A stretch of 64,000 bases of DNA from Flavilitoribacter nigricans DSM 23189 = NBRC 102662 (GCF_002646595.1 NZ_PDUD01000049.1:34083-98082), one strand, 5' to 3'. Counted from the first letter of the stretch, positions 55,152 through 64,000 are shown. Made by a program: numbers and translations. The notes: generated by a model not told the origin, from the letters alone.

Positions 55152-58100
55152 ATGGATCGTCAAAATAAAAGCAATACGGAGCGCAGGGGATTTGAGGCAT
55201 TTGATTTTGTCATGCCTCTGCCTTTACCGGACGATGTTGTTGATATTTTCCAACTCGCGAACGGCCGTCCCGAAATGGCCGTTTCCCTGCTGGAAGAATT
55301 GGTTCGCGGCAAACTGTCTCAGGAATTATCCACGGATTTTAAGACCGTAAAGTGGGCTTTCGAGCAAAGTGTGGAACTCCAAAACCGCACCCGCCTGTAC
55401 GGTGGCCACTGGCTGTGGCTGGGTTTTCCCTTTATTCAGGTTGCAAAAGCGGACCGGGCCTTTATCGCCCCCCTTTGGTTGTGGCCGCTGCAGCTGAAGG
55501 CGCCCACCGATACCCGGGAGGGCTGGCTGCTGGAAACGGCGCCGGATACTCCACCCCAGCTGAATCCCCGCCTGGACGCCATCTTTCGCGAACAGTTGGG
55601 GTGGGAAGATGCTGCGCCCTGGTGGCAATCTGCCGGTGGAGAGCTCAACAGCTTGTCGGAACTTTCCAGTCTGGTGAGTGTACTGGTGGACAAGATGCAG
55701 ATCGACAGTTACAGTCAGTCGGTTTCTATCAGCCCCTGGTCGGCGGGAGCTTTTCTGCCCGCGGGGCAGGACGGACGGAAGTTGATCTGGTCCGGCCTGA
55801 TGGGGATCTTTCCTCCTTCTTTTCCGGAAGCAGCCGCTGCGCAGGACTTACCGCCGGAGAAAAAGGGTGAAAAAACGATTGAACATTCTTTTGGCCTACT
55901 GGAACGGGATCCCTGGCAGGAAACCGCTTTTCAGCTAACCCGGACGAACCGGGGCACGCTCGTACACGGTGCCGCCAAAAGCGGGAAATCCACCCTGCTG
56001 AAAGATATGCTGGTAAATGCACTCAGCCGGGGAGAACGCTGCCTGGTCCTGTCGGATCGGATGGAGGTACTCAAAGGAGTGCAGGAAGGCCTGGCGGAGA
56101 TCGGCCTGCAGGAACTGGTGGTGCTCTTCCACCAGGTGCGGGACGAATCCGGGCTGGTATTGCAACTGATCCGAAATAGTGCCAAACAAAAGAAAAAAAG
56201 CACTTTTGCCGCTAACACCTTTCGCCAGCAACTCGGCAAACTGGACAAACTGAAAATTCAACTGGATCGCGCCTACCGGGCCGCTAACAAGAAGATACTG
56301 GGCCCCTATACCTGGACCCAGGTGAGCGGCCTGTACCTGGCCGCAGCCCGCCTGGAAAGCAAAGCCCTGCTGGGCAGCCAGCTCAACGCCCAGGATTTCG
56401 ATCTCGGCTTTGAACGCTACCAGCTGCTGCGCGACAAACTGGATTACAGCCAGGCGCTGTTCAATGAGATCAGAACCCTAAATCATCCGCTGACGGTACT
56501 CAATGCCGGAATATTTGTGCACCAGGAAAAAGAGGAAGCCCGGTCCTTCATCTTTGCCAGAATGGGGGAGATCACCGAAGCCGCAACAACGCTCCAGCAT
56601 CGCTTTATCCTGGAGCAAAATGACTACGGAGACCGGCTGGTGGAGAGCTACGAACAGTTTTACCGGCAACTGAATGAACAAACCAGAAGTCTTTACGAAA
56701 AAGTCAATACTTACCGCAAGACCTTCGGCCGCGATCCTCTGGAATCTACCAAAACGACCCTGAAACTCTACGCCCGTTTCTCCGATAAATTTCGCAGGAC
56801 ACTCGCTGCCAAAGAAGACCTGGCCCGGAGCTACCAGGAGCTGGAAAAGACACTAAAGGACCGTCCCTATTTCCACCATGATTTTCTGCCGCTAACGGAA
56901 AGACACCTACTCGGCAAACTGAGCAGTAACCTGGAAAGTCTGCAGAATCAGCTCAGGGCCTGGCGGGAACAACTCGGTCAGTCTGTCCAGGATGAACTCC
57001 TTCGGCTCAGCTCCAAAACGGTGCACGCCGAGTTGCCGGGCTACCAGCGGATCGAAGAACTGGAAACAGACCTTGACCTGCTCGTTGAAGGACTGAACGA
57101 TTCGGGCTTGTTTCAGCTGCCCCTGGAAAACAAGAACCTGACCCTACCCAAGCGGCAGCGCTTCCTGGAAGAGATCCTGGAAAAAATGGACCTGCTGCGG
57201 TTCAATATGCGGGATTTTGACCGTTTTTACGAGTGGCAACGCTACTGGTTCGGACTGCCCGCCGAAGCCCGTCGGATCATTACAGCGCTGGTGAAGGTAA
57301 AACCGGACGACTGGCCGGCCGCTTTTTCGTCCTGGTACCTACACCACCAGCTACTCCATACGGCTGATCCCAATCTGCCCGAGAAAGAGAGCGAACTGGA
57401 GGATTTTGTGACGGGCCTGCACCAGTTACGGCGTCAACTTCCCGATCAGATCCGTGATCACTGGGCCGATCGACGCGCCGGGATACTCCACCAGCTGAAA
57501 AAAGAAAGGAGGCCACTGTACGATTACCTCACCGCAAAAAAGGACCAGGGCAGGCGGTTGTCCCTGCACACCTTCAAGGAAGCACTGTCAAGCTTTTTTC
57601 CGGTCATCCTTTCCTCGCCATTGTCCGATTATCCTTTTCTCGATCCCGAACGGGGCTACGATCTTATTCTGGTGGACGAAGCCCATACTTTATCGACTGA
57701 TCTCCTTCGGGTCTGGGAGCAAAAATGCCGCCGGATGGTCCTGTTCCAAAATCCGGCTTACGGTAACCTGGAACTGGCCGAATGGGCCCGTCGGCAGGCC
57801 TGGCCACAGATAGAACTCGGTGGAGACTATTCGGAGCGCCTCCCGAACATTCAACTGGAGGAGGTGGAAGGACGTTACAACTCCCGGCAGTCGATCAATG
57901 ACGAAGAGGCTCGTAAATTGCTGAGTCTGCTGAATACCGTGGAGGAAAATCCCCAGCGCACACTGCCTAAGTTGAGCATCGTCTGTTTCACCCGACCCCA
58001 GCGCAATCTGATCCTGCAGTATCTGGACCGGATCAAACGACAACGGCTGGCCGGCTTTGAAAAGGTACAACAGCTGGAACGGAACGGCCTGGGCGTTTAC

Positions 58101-58742
58101 GTACCGGATGAACTCTACGGATTGACGACCGATCTGCTGATCGTTTCCTGTACCTACGGTCGTACCGGGGCGGCGGATCAACTGACTACGGACATCCAAA
58201 ATCTGGACCATATAATCACTCCCGGACTGGTACCGCTGCTGCGCTCGCGTGCGCGGGAGGGACAGATCATTTTGCATTCTATTCCGGAGGAGGACCTCTA
58301 CCGGCTTTCCCGCGATCGCTCCGATCGCAATACCGTGCAACTCGCCCGCTGGTTACTCCGGCTGCGGGCCGAACCGGTAGATGCACCCCCGCAACGGGGA
58401 GAAGAGGATCCCGTTCATCCGCTGGCGGCGGAGATCGCCTGGCACGTTGCGGATCAGGTACGCACCGACCGCCTGGCCTTTGCGGTGCCTTTCCAGCGCG
58501 CCAATCTGCCCCTGACAGTCACTCCGCTGCGGGAGGAAGGCCGCCTGGCTCTACTGCTGAACGGATATCTGGCCGAGACGCCTTTTGCGAGTTACGAATG
58601 GGAATGGAATCAACGCCGGGCGTTGGAAGCGGAAGGCTACCGGATCTATCCGGTCTGGTCGGTCAGTTGGTGGAAACGTCCGGAGCAGGCGGCGGCAGAA
58701 TTTGCCCAAATGGTGAATACTTCCGGCGAAGAAGAGGAGTGA
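55152..58742 (+). CDS. Large divergent SF1 (DNA2/NAM7-like) ATPase with C-terminal MTES_1575-type nuclease-like domain
   Basis: 1196 residues. N-terminal ~240 residues rich in Trp/Pro/Leu (WLWLGFPFIQVAKADRAFIA), like the N-domain of DUF4011-type helicases. Walker A HGAAKSGKST (273-281) is intact. A long coiled helical insert (~350-780) follows, then Walker B LILVDEAHTL (D842/E843). Other helicase motifs have drifted: the expected GD..Q of motif III reads FQNPAY, and the C-terminal RecA-like part (LTTDLLIVSCTYGRTG ... LRSRAREG) is only a ghost. The C-terminal domain ends LLLNGYLAE ... EGYRIYPVWSVSWW, the restriction-like fold of MTES_1575 proteins, with the catalytic (E)CDG Asp replaced by Asn1137. 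Possibly a defence or repair protein that has lost nuclease activity. Confidence 0.75.
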   Translation: MDRQNKSNTERRGFEAFDFVMPLPLPDDVVDIFQLANGRPEMAVSLLEELVRGKLSQELSTDFKTVKWAFEQSVELQNRTRLYGGHWLWLGFPFIQVAKADRAFIAPLWLWPLQLKAPTDTREGWLLETAPDTPPQLNPRLDAIFREQLGWEDAAPWWQSAGGELNSLSELSSLVSVLVDKMQIDSYSQSVSISPWSAGAFLPAGQDGRKLIWSGLMGIFPPSFPEAAAAQDLPPEKKGEKTIEHSFGLLERDPWQETAFQLTRTNRGTLVHGAAKSGKSTLLKDMLVNALSRGERCLVLSDRMEVLKGVQEGLAEIGLQELVVLFHQVRDESGLVLQLIRNSAKQKKKSTFAANTFRQQLGKLDKLKIQLDRAYRAANKKILGPYTWTQVSGLYLAAARLESKALLGSQLNAQDFDLGFERYQLLRDKLDYSQALFNEIRTLNHPLTVLNAGIFVHQEKEEARSFIFARMGEITEAATTLQHRFILEQNDYGDRLVESYEQFYRQLNEQTRSLYEKVNTYRKTFGRDPLESTKTTLKLYARFSDKFRRTLAAKEDLARSYQELEKTLKDRPYFHHDFLPLTERHLLGKLSSNLESLQNQLRAWREQLGQSVQDELLRLSSKTVHAELPGYQRIEELETDLDLLVEGLNDSGLFQLPLENKNLTLPKRQRFLEEILEKMDLLRFNMRDFDRFYEWQRYWFGLPAEARRIITALVKVKPDDWPAAFSSWYLHHQLLHTADPNLPEKESELEDFVTGLHQLRRQLPDQIRDHWADRRAGILHQLKKERRPLYDYLTAKKDQGRRLSLHTFKEALSSFFPVILSSPLSDYPFLDPERGYDLILVDEAHTLSTDLLRVWEQKCRRMVLFQNPAYGNLELAEWARRQAWPQIELGGDYSERLPNIQLEEVEGRYNSRQSINDEEARKLLSLLNTVEENPQRTLPKLSIVCFTRPQRNLILQYLDRIKRQRLAGFEKVQQLERNGLGVYVPDELYGLTTDLLIVSCTYGRTGAADQLTTDIQNLDHIITPGLVPLLRSRAREGQIILHSIPEEDLYRLSRDRSDRNTVQLARWLLRLRAEPVDAPPQRGEEDPVHPLAAEIAWHVADQVRTDRLAFAVPFQRANLPLTVTPLREEGRLALLLNGYLAETPFASYEWEWNQRRALEAEGYRIYPVWSVSWWKRPEQAAAEFAQMVNTSGEEEE

Positions 58743-59084
58743 ATAACAAGACGCAGTCGGTCGGTAATTCCCTTACCCAGGCTGTCATCCAGAAGACTTT
58801 TTTCAAACATTAACCCTTCTTAAGATTTTGATGACGCTATTTAACAAAAAATATACGGTTTTTGCATTAATATTTTCCCGAATTTTTGGAACTTAGGGCG
58901 AAGCTCGGACGTAAGAATATTTGGGAAGCCTTCGAGCGACATCATTCTATCTGCACCAAGACCAAATTAAGACGGGAAAATCATAATCTAGGAGCTAGTT
59001 TGAGACTACACAAAGCGACTCGACCTATTACCGTCGCGCATTGTTTCGAACGACCTCCACTGTAATTGGAAAAATAGGAAAAAG
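58743..59084. other. 342-bp intergenic region, helicase / GH3-beta-lactamase lipoprotein
   Basis: AT-rich. A weak promoter match is TTTG (58861) - 16 nt - AATTTTTG (58881-58888), and an AATATTTG lies at 58916. Either would give a leader of 150-200 nt. A loose gctcg/cgagc pairing (58903, 58934) is the only structure seen. No small ORF of note. Confidence 0.4.
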
Positions 59085-61973
59085 ATGAAAACGACCTTTC
59101 TGGGCCTGTTGTTTGTTATGTTGTGTTTGGTAGCCTGTAGGCATGAGGAGCCACTTGAATGGTCGGATACCCCTTACCTTAATGTAAGCTCACCCTGGGT
59201 TGATTCCAACCTCCAATCCCTCAGTCTGGATGAAAAAATGGGGCAATTGCTGTACCTGGACGTGAATGCGGCCCGTCACAGCCCCCGCGAGATCATAGAA
59301 TGGAACCGCATCAATTATTTCGGCGGACTGCAGGTATACGGGCTTTCCGTTGCGGATTACCGGAAGCTGGAACAGCAGATCCGTACCGAAAGCCGGATCT
59401 CACCGCTTATCGGAACTAAGGAGCAGGTGCTGCTCAACAATCAATTTGCGGAAGCCGGAGAGGTGCCCGGAGCGGACGTTTTGCCCTATTTGTCGGAAAA
59501 CGATAGCTTACGTCAGCTGAGCCGTGAGTTATTCCGGCAGCAGATGAGCGGCCTGGGTTTCAATGCGCAGTTCAGCCCTTACCGCTTGTTTGCAGATCCA
59601 TCGGAAGACCTGCTGGCCCAATACCATTTACAGTTTGTGGAAGATCTGCCCGCAGATGCCATTCAGCGGGTGCAGGATAGCGTATACTGGGATTTCACCG
59701 CTAAGAATCAACTTCAATACCTACAGAACCGCGGAGTGGCCGGCTTTTCCCTGCCTACCGGTTTTCTGGAAAAAAATAATCTGTCTCCGGTCCAGCTGGC
59801 GGACTTGTTCCGCAATCAGCTGGATTTTAAAGGACTCCTCGTCGCGGAGGCCAAACCCGAAGATGCACTGTTGTTGCTGGCCGGCACAGTTGACCTTTTA
59901 CGTATAAACGGGGATCCAATCCCGGTGGTCGATCAACTCCGCGAAGCCTACCGGAGCGAAGTGCTGACCGATCGTGAACTGGAAGTACGGGTCTCTAAAG
60001 TCCTGCAGGCCAAAGAGTGGCTTCGGCAGCAGGCCGTGGAGGTGGAAGCCGCCCAGTTGGCAAAAGCCGCTTCGGAAAATGTAACCTACGACCGGGCAAG
60101 TGTACTGCCCCCTGTGCTGGGTAAAAGCCGGGAAACTGCTGATTCCTTGTCCGGATCGGAGCCGGAGACGATCGATGAGCATTTCGACAAAAATCGCTGG
60201 CGTCTTCTGAGCCGTCAGTTCTACGAAAGATCAAGCGTACTGCTGAACAACCGCCATCAGTTGCTGCCCTTCCGGGACCTTTATCGCCATTATTTCCGGC
60301 TGGTCCATCTGGGAGGAGAAAGTCGTGACGATTTGGAAAGCGCTTTCGGTCATTATGCCGATTTTTCAAAATATTATCACCTCCCCGAAGCGGAAGGTCG
60401 CTATCCCCGCCTGCGGATCACGCCTACCAAGCGGGAGATCTGTGTGGTGAGTATGCACGAGGACCTGGAAGCTAAAAAGGATTCTGTACTGCTGCACGAT
60501 CTCCGCCAGTTGGCCAAAGACCGGGAAGTGGTCTTGTTACATTTCGGTACGGAAGCCGGGCTGGCCGCGCTGGATACGGCCTTTTCCATCCTGCACTTCC
60601 CCGAGATGAACCGCACCACGCAGGAACTGGCAGCCCAGATCCTGTTTGGAGGGGCCAGTCCGCAGGGCAAGTTGCCGCAGGACGTCAATGCCTATTTTCG
60701 GGCCGGAATCGGGGATGAACTGCCGGTGACCCGCTTGTCTTATCAGATACCGGAAGCGCTGGGCATCTCGCCCGAAAAACTGGTTGGTATCGATGCCATC
60801 GCGAAGAGTGCCATTGAAGACGGTGCTTTTCCCGGGTGTCAGGTCCTGGTGGCCAAAAGCGGTTCGGTGATCTATTCCAAAGCTTTCGGTTACCACGATT
60901 ACGACCGCAAGCGCAAGGTAGAAATGACCGACCTCTACGATGTCGCCTCGATCACCAAAGTAGCCGCTACGACGCTCGCTGCGATGAAGCTGTACGAACA
61001 GGGCAAATATGAGGTGAATGACCGCTTGAAAAATTACATCGACTGTCCGTCCGGTTCCACGATCAAGAATATTCAGGTTAAAAAACTGCTGATACATCAG
61101 TCCGGACTGCAGCCGCATATGCCGGTGGTGCCCTATCTGTTGTACCGGGATACCGACAATGTTGGCTGTGACAGTTTCTTCTGCAGTCAGGTCAGCGAGG
61201 ATTATCCCTACCAGATAGCCGATAATTTCTACTTCAATAAAGCCAACCACGATAAGATCTGGGAAGATATTCACAAAATCTCCGTGGGTAGCCAACGCCG
61301 GTATCGCTACAGTGACGCCAATTTCTTTCTGGTACAGCAGGTACTGGAAAGTGTAAGCGGTATCCCGCTGGATGATCTCGTTCGTCAGTATTTCTACACC
61401 CCGCTGGGTTTGCGCTACACGACTTACCGTCCGCTGGAGCGCTTTCCACTGGATCGTATCGTACCGACGCAGGACGACGATCGCTGGCGCCATCAGAAAG
61501 TTCACGGTTATGTACACGATGAAACGGCGGCGCTCCTGGGGGGCGTTTCCGGTCATGCCGGGCTGTTTGCCAATGCTGAGGACCTGGCCGTGATCTTCCA
61601 GATGCTGCTCAATAAGGGTTACTACGGAGATCGTCAGTATCTGGAGCCCGAAACGATTGATCTGTTCACCACCGCCGACCACGGCAACCACCGGGGTTAT
61701 GGCTTTGATACGGCCCATCCGGACAGCCGTTCGGCCTTCGCCGAAAGTGCTTCCCAGAGAAGCTTCGGTCATACCGGATTTACGGGCACCTGCGTGTGGG
61801 CCGATCCGGATAACGATCTGGTCTTTGTGTTCCTGTCCAACCGGATCAATCCGAGCGTACGGAACAAGAAATTGTTCCAGAATCGGGTACGGGAACGGAT
61901 GCATCAGGTCGTTTACGATGCACTGGATACCTACTCGCCGCAGATTGCCGAGCGGCAGATCGTGATGGAGTAG
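59085..61973 (+). CDS. Lipoprotein with degenerate GH3 domain fused to a serine beta-lactamase-like (S12) domain
   Basis: 962 residues. Lipobox LVAC (Cys18). Residues ~40-330 follow the GH3/NagZ N-terminal fold (SLSLDEKMGQLLYLDV ... QFSPYRLFADP ... GLLVAEA), but the NagZ His-containing KH(F)PGHG loop is missing and the nucleophile Asp of the (T/S)DA motif reads AEA. A linker with a GH3 C-terminal-like part follows (~380-560). The S12 domain (~580-940) is intact: SITK (Ser622, Lys625), YSDANF (Tyr near 743) and HTG (896-898). Similar two-domain lipoproteins occur in Bacteroidota and may act on peptidoglycan fragments. Here the beta-lactamase-like half is probably the active one. Confidence 0.85.
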   Translation: MKTTFLGLLFVMLCLVACRHEEPLEWSDTPYLNVSSPWVDSNLQSLSLDEKMGQLLYLDVNAARHSPREIIEWNRINYFGGLQVYGLSVADYRKLEQQIRTESRISPLIGTKEQVLLNNQFAEAGEVPGADVLPYLSENDSLRQLSRELFRQQMSGLGFNAQFSPYRLFADPSEDLLAQYHLQFVEDLPADAIQRVQDSVYWDFTAKNQLQYLQNRGVAGFSLPTGFLEKNNLSPVQLADLFRNQLDFKGLLVAEAKPEDALLLLAGTVDLLRINGDPIPVVDQLREAYRSEVLTDRELEVRVSKVLQAKEWLRQQAVEVEAAQLAKAASENVTYDRASVLPPVLGKSRETADSLSGSEPETIDEHFDKNRWRLLSRQFYERSSVLLNNRHQLLPFRDLYRHYFRLVHLGGESRDDLESAFGHYADFSKYYHLPEAEGRYPRLRITPTKREICVVSMHEDLEAKKDSVLLHDLRQLAKDREVVLLHFGTEAGLAALDTAFSILHFPEMNRTTQELAAQILFGGASPQGKLPQDVNAYFRAGIGDELPVTRLSYQIPEALGISPEKLVGIDAIAKSAIEDGAFPGCQVLVAKSGSVIYSKAFGYHDYDRKRKVEMTDLYDVASITKVAATTLAAMKLYEQGKYEVNDRLKNYIDCPSGSTIKNIQVKKLLIHQSGLQPHMPVVPYLLYRDTDNVGCDSFFCSQVSEDYPYQIADNFYFNKANHDKIWEDIHKISVGSQRRYRYSDANFFLVQQVLESVSGIPLDDLVRQYFYTPLGLRYTTYRPLERFPLDRIVPTQDDDRWRHQKVHGYVHDETAALLGGVSGHAGLFANAEDLAVIFQMLLNKGYYGDRQYLEPETIDLFTTADHGNHRGYGFDTAHPDSRSAFAESASQRSFGHTGFTGTCVWADPDNDLVFVFLSNRINPSVRNKKLFQNRVRERMHQVVYDALDTYSPQIAERQIVME

Positions 61974-62034
61974 AAGCCCTTTGGTGTCATTTCCTATTGC
62001 GGCTTGTGCTTCCCAAAGAAAAAGGATAAATTGT

Positions 62035-62784
62035 GTGAGTACCAAAAATGTTAAAACGGTGCCCGCAATTCGTCTTTCTCTGTTCATCCTCTTTTTGTTT
62101 CTGGTCTACCCGAATTTTGCCCAAGAGGGCAACTATGTGATCGGGTTCGAAGCCGGTCCGGCCCGGACGCTATTCGCAGTTCCGGATTTCAAAGATGATC
62201 CGGGGATTGGGGTAGAGCTTGGTGCTCCCATCGGCTTTCAGATCGGATTGCAGCATGACGTATGGCAGCGGCGGGCCTGGAAAACTTCCCTGTACGCTGC
62301 CTGGGCCCATTTCCAGCCTACCGTTGAACTCTACCAAAATGCTTACGGCGGCGGTAGCAGCCAGTCGGGGCAGTTCACCTTTGACCAGCTCTACCTATCA
62401 TTGCTGCCGGCCATTCGGCTGGACGGATCTATCCAGACTGCTTTCAGTGTGGGTGGGTACGCAGGTTTTACCTTTAACGATCCGAAAATAGACCTTAGCC
62501 GGAAACGCTGGAACCTGTTTGATCAAAGTACGGAAGAAGAGCAACTGGAGGTTCGCCAGCGTGCAATCTGGAACCGCTGGAATGCCGGTCTGGAAATATC
62601 GGTCGGTTTCGTTTTACCGAAGTATTTAAGATCTTACAGTTTGCGGGTCTTTTACCGGCACGGTTTATCCGACCAACAGCGCCGGGAGATCTTTCCTCAT
62701 GCCGTGAAGACCCGTCATTTTGGTTTGTTGCTCGGCTATCATTTTTACCGTATTTCCAAATTCAGAACTTATTATTTTCGCTAA
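62035..62784 (+). CDS. Outer-membrane beta-barrel protein
   Basis: 249 residues. Signal peptide with a strong core (IRLSLFILFLFLVYPNFAQ), then barrel-like strands (YVIGFEAGPARTLFAV, GFQIGLQHDVW, WKTSLYAAWAHF, QLYLSLLPAIRL, AFSVGGYAGFTF, NAGLEISVGFVL, HFGLLLGYHFYR), typical of PorT or outer-membrane-protein beta-barrel families. Start codon GTG 62035 is my choice, because it gives a normal signal peptide; the frame opens at TTG 61981 with unconserved residues. It lies close behind the lipoprotein gene and may be co-transcribed. Confidence 0.7.
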   Translation: MSTKNVKTVPAIRLSLFILFLFLVYPNFAQEGNYVIGFEAGPARTLFAVPDFKDDPGIGVELGAPIGFQIGLQHDVWQRRAWKTSLYAAWAHFQPTVELYQNAYGGGSSQSGQFTFDQLYLSLLPAIRLDGSIQTAFSVGGYAGFTFNDPKIDLSRKRWNLFDQSTEEEQLEVRQRAIWNRWNAGLEISVGFVLPKYLRSYSLRVFYRHGLSDQQRREIFPHAVKTRHFGLLLGYHFYRISKFRTYYFR

Positions 62785-62878
62785 ATCTTTAACCGAAAAG
62801 TATACGGGTTTCGTCAGAGTTTGTAAATTGAACGGATCAATAAACTGACTGTTGGATGAACTGATAAAGCTGTATCAC

Positions 62879-63361
62879 ATGGAAAAGATAGAGATCCGTC
62901 CCCGTTTTCAGTACAGTAGCCCTTTGCCGCCGGAAAAGGTCCTGCAGGCTTTGGAAGAGGCTTTATCCCGGGAAAATGCTCCCATCAACGGTCTGGTGAT
63001 TGATCATCACGTTTACCTGCGCATCCCGCACGAGGACCAGCATTTCTGGTCTCCGCAACTTGCTCTGGAAGTGGAGGCGGCGGAAGAAGGAAGTCAGATC
63101 AACGGCTTATTCGGACCGAGAGAATCGGTCTGGCTGATGTACATTTTCTTTTACGCCCTGATGGCTTTCCTGAGCGTGATCGTAATGATCATGGGTTTTT
63201 CCCAACTCAATCTGGGCTTATCGGCCCGCATTCTCTGGGCCCTGCCGGTACTGCTGGCGTTATTCGTGCTGGCTTACCTGACGGCGCGGGCCGGGCAGAA
63301 ACTCGGGCACGATGAAATGCATTTGCTGTATGACTTTTTTCGCGGTGCGGTCAAATCCTGA
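62879..63361 (+). CDS. Two-helix membrane protein, unknown function
   Basis: 160 residues. An N-terminal soluble domain (MEKIEIRPRFQYSSPLPPEK ... HHVYLRIPHEDQHFWSPQLA ... SQINGLFGPRESVWLMYIFF) is followed by two membrane helices (~90-112 and ~120-138). The IRPRF.Y.SPL and FWSPQL.LE segments look conserved, and I associate them with an uncharacterised Bacteroidota family sometimes mis-annotated as GTP-binding. ATG 62879 preferred to the TTG at 62852. Confidence 0.7.
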   Translation: MEKIEIRPRFQYSSPLPPEKVLQALEEALSRENAPINGLVIDHHVYLRIPHEDQHFWSPQLALEVEAAEEGSQINGLFGPRESVWLMYIFFYALMAFLSVIVMIMGFSQLNLGLSARILWALPVLLALFVLAYLTARAGQKLGHDEMHLLYDFFRGAVKS

Positions 63362-63468
63362 AATAATCCAGTATTCAATCCCGTAATTTTAACCGGCTTT
63401 TCTTCGTTCCTTAGCGTGCGTCCTTCATCTCCCTGCCAAAAGGGAAAATTGTCTAAAACAAATTCCGA

Positions 63469-63891
63469 ATGAGTTTGACTGCCTTGGCCATACGGCCGAT
63501 CCGTCCGGAAGACTGCCGGATGATCAGTGCGGCCTTTACCCGTCAGGGGTGGAATAAACCGGTAAGCCAGTACGAGCGATACTGCCGGCTACAGAATGAG
63601 GGCACCCGCGATGTGCTACTGGCCGAGTGGGACGGCGATTTTGCCGGATACCTGACCATCCAGTGGATCTCTCACTACCAGCCTTTCCGGGAAGCTTCAA
63701 TTCCGGAGATCGTGGATTTTAATGTGTTGAAAAAATACCAGCGAAGAGGGATCGGCAGTGCGCTGCTGGACGAAGCGGAAATGCGCATCAAGCGGGTATC
63801 GGTGCGGGCGGGTATCGGCGTCGGTATGACGCGGGATTACGGTCCGGCGCAGATCCTCTACGTAAAAAGAGGGTATGTGCCGTGTGTATAA
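63469..63891 (+). CDS. GNAT family acetyltransferase, shortened C-terminus
   Basis: 140 residues. Acetyl-CoA binding motif A is visible as VLKKYQRRGIGSALLDEAEM, with strand 4 in IVDFNV before it and motif B in DYGPAQILYVKRGYVP. Close relatives usually continue about 25 residues past the YVKRGYVP motif (a DGRG...Y segment and a final strand), but this frame stops two codons later (CV, then TAA). It may be a truncated allele, a frameshift, or a naturally short form. Substrate unknown. Confidence 0.75.
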   Translation: MSLTALAIRPIRPEDCRMISAAFTRQGWNKPVSQYERYCRLQNEGTRDVLLAEWDGDFAGYLTIQWISHYQPFREASIPEIVDFNVLKKYQRRGIGSALLDEAEMRIKRVSVRAGIGVGMTRDYGPAQILYVKRGYVPCV

Positions 63892-63940
63892 CAAATTGCA
63901 CAAAATCGTAACTTGTAAATGAACCGACAAAACCTGAGTT

Positions 63941-64000
63941 ATGAAATCCGAAGAAAAAGTAGATGCCATATTAGAATCAATGCGAGAAGAGGTACAGCAA
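63941..64000 (+). CDS. Start of an unidentified gene, cut by the window edge
   Basis: ATG 63941 opens a frame of 20 codons reaching the end (MKSEEKVDAILESMREEVQQ): charged and helical, typical of a cytosolic protein N-terminus. Another ATG at 63919 opens a competing frame. Too short to identify. Confidence 0.35.
   Translation, partial: MKSEEKVDAILESMREEVQQ

Noticed and set aside
60537..62087. 516-codon minus-strand frame opposite the S12 domain
   Set aside because: Shadow of the conserved plus-strand gene; no recognisable domain.
1..64000. CRISPR arrays, tRNA, rRNA, insertion sequences, att sites
   Set aside because: None seen: no regularly spaced repeats in non-coding DNA, no cloverleaf-type sequences, no transposase or integrase reading frame.

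Overview
The window comes from a member of Bacteroidota, most likely the Saprospiria (Lewinella/Haliscomenobacter-like). The evidence is a SusC/SusD pair, two proteins with type IX secretion (T9SS) C-terminal sorting domains, families largely restricted to the phylum (DUF3467, DUF3822 next to rsmD, an EAD11 protein), lipoproteins and signal peptides ending in AQ. Several genes also carry the Bacteroidota promoter form (-33 TTTG/TTG, about 19-20 nt, -7 TAnnTTTG). Base composition looks even throughout. I see no insertion sequence, integrase, CRISPR array, rRNA or tRNA, so this reads as ordinary chromosome with some accessory genes.

Layout. 1-5.7 kb: end of topA, DUF3467 gene, tsaD (minus), then a pseudopilin-like gene, DUF3822 and rsmD. 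5.7-6.0 kb: an orphan minus-strand promoter and intrinsic terminator that look like a small RNA gene. 6.1-10.4 kb: a secreted duplicated-domain protein, a YcgL-like nucleotidyltransferase, a membrane protein and a T9SS beta-helix protein. 10.6-15.7 kb: SusC and SusD. 15.8-19.3 kb: an effector-associated-domain (EAD11) membrane protein, a choline-transporter-like sodium symporter and, divergent from it, phosphatidylcholine synthase, which together suggest choline uptake for phosphatidylcholine synthesis. 19.4-25 kb: xdhC-like gene, a CrtO-like acyltransferase, a lipoprotein, a patatin/Omp85 protein and a diheme cytochrome c. 25.4-32.0 kb: a 2196-residue T9SS protein with about 16 tandem repeats of roughly 93 residues. 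32-35 kb: a helical protein and an RlpA/SPOR protein. 35-39.4 kb: ilvD, ilvB and ilvN on the minus strand. 39.6-39.8 kb: a 26-codon hydrophobic microprotein gene with its own promoter and terminator. 40-49 kb: tryptophanase, an outer-membrane barrel, rimO, bioF and bioD, a SHOCT protein, a nitrilase and a flavin disulfide oxidoreductase. 49-54.9 kb: penicillin acylase family protein, PIF1-like helicase, and a minus-strand group of PAS-AraC regulator, 40-residue microprotein and secreted protein. 55-64 kb: a large degenerate SF1 helicase/nuclease, a GH3-like plus beta-lactamase fold lipoprotein, a barrel protein, a two-helix membrane protein, a shortened GNAT and the first codons of another gene.

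How it fits together. Clear pathway groups are branched-chain amino acid synthesis (ilvDBN, with ilvC elsewhere), biotin synthesis (bioF-bioD), translation accuracy (tsaD, rsmD, rimO) and the choline/phosphatidylcholine pair. The best candidates for undescribed biology are the orphan small RNA, the two microprotein genes, the EAD11 protein beside the choline genes, the helicase/nuclease whose catalytic motifs have drifted, and two C-rich (on the minus strand) repeat tracts just behind gene-end hairpins, which could be Rho-loading sites. All family calls rest on reading the translations; no database search was run.
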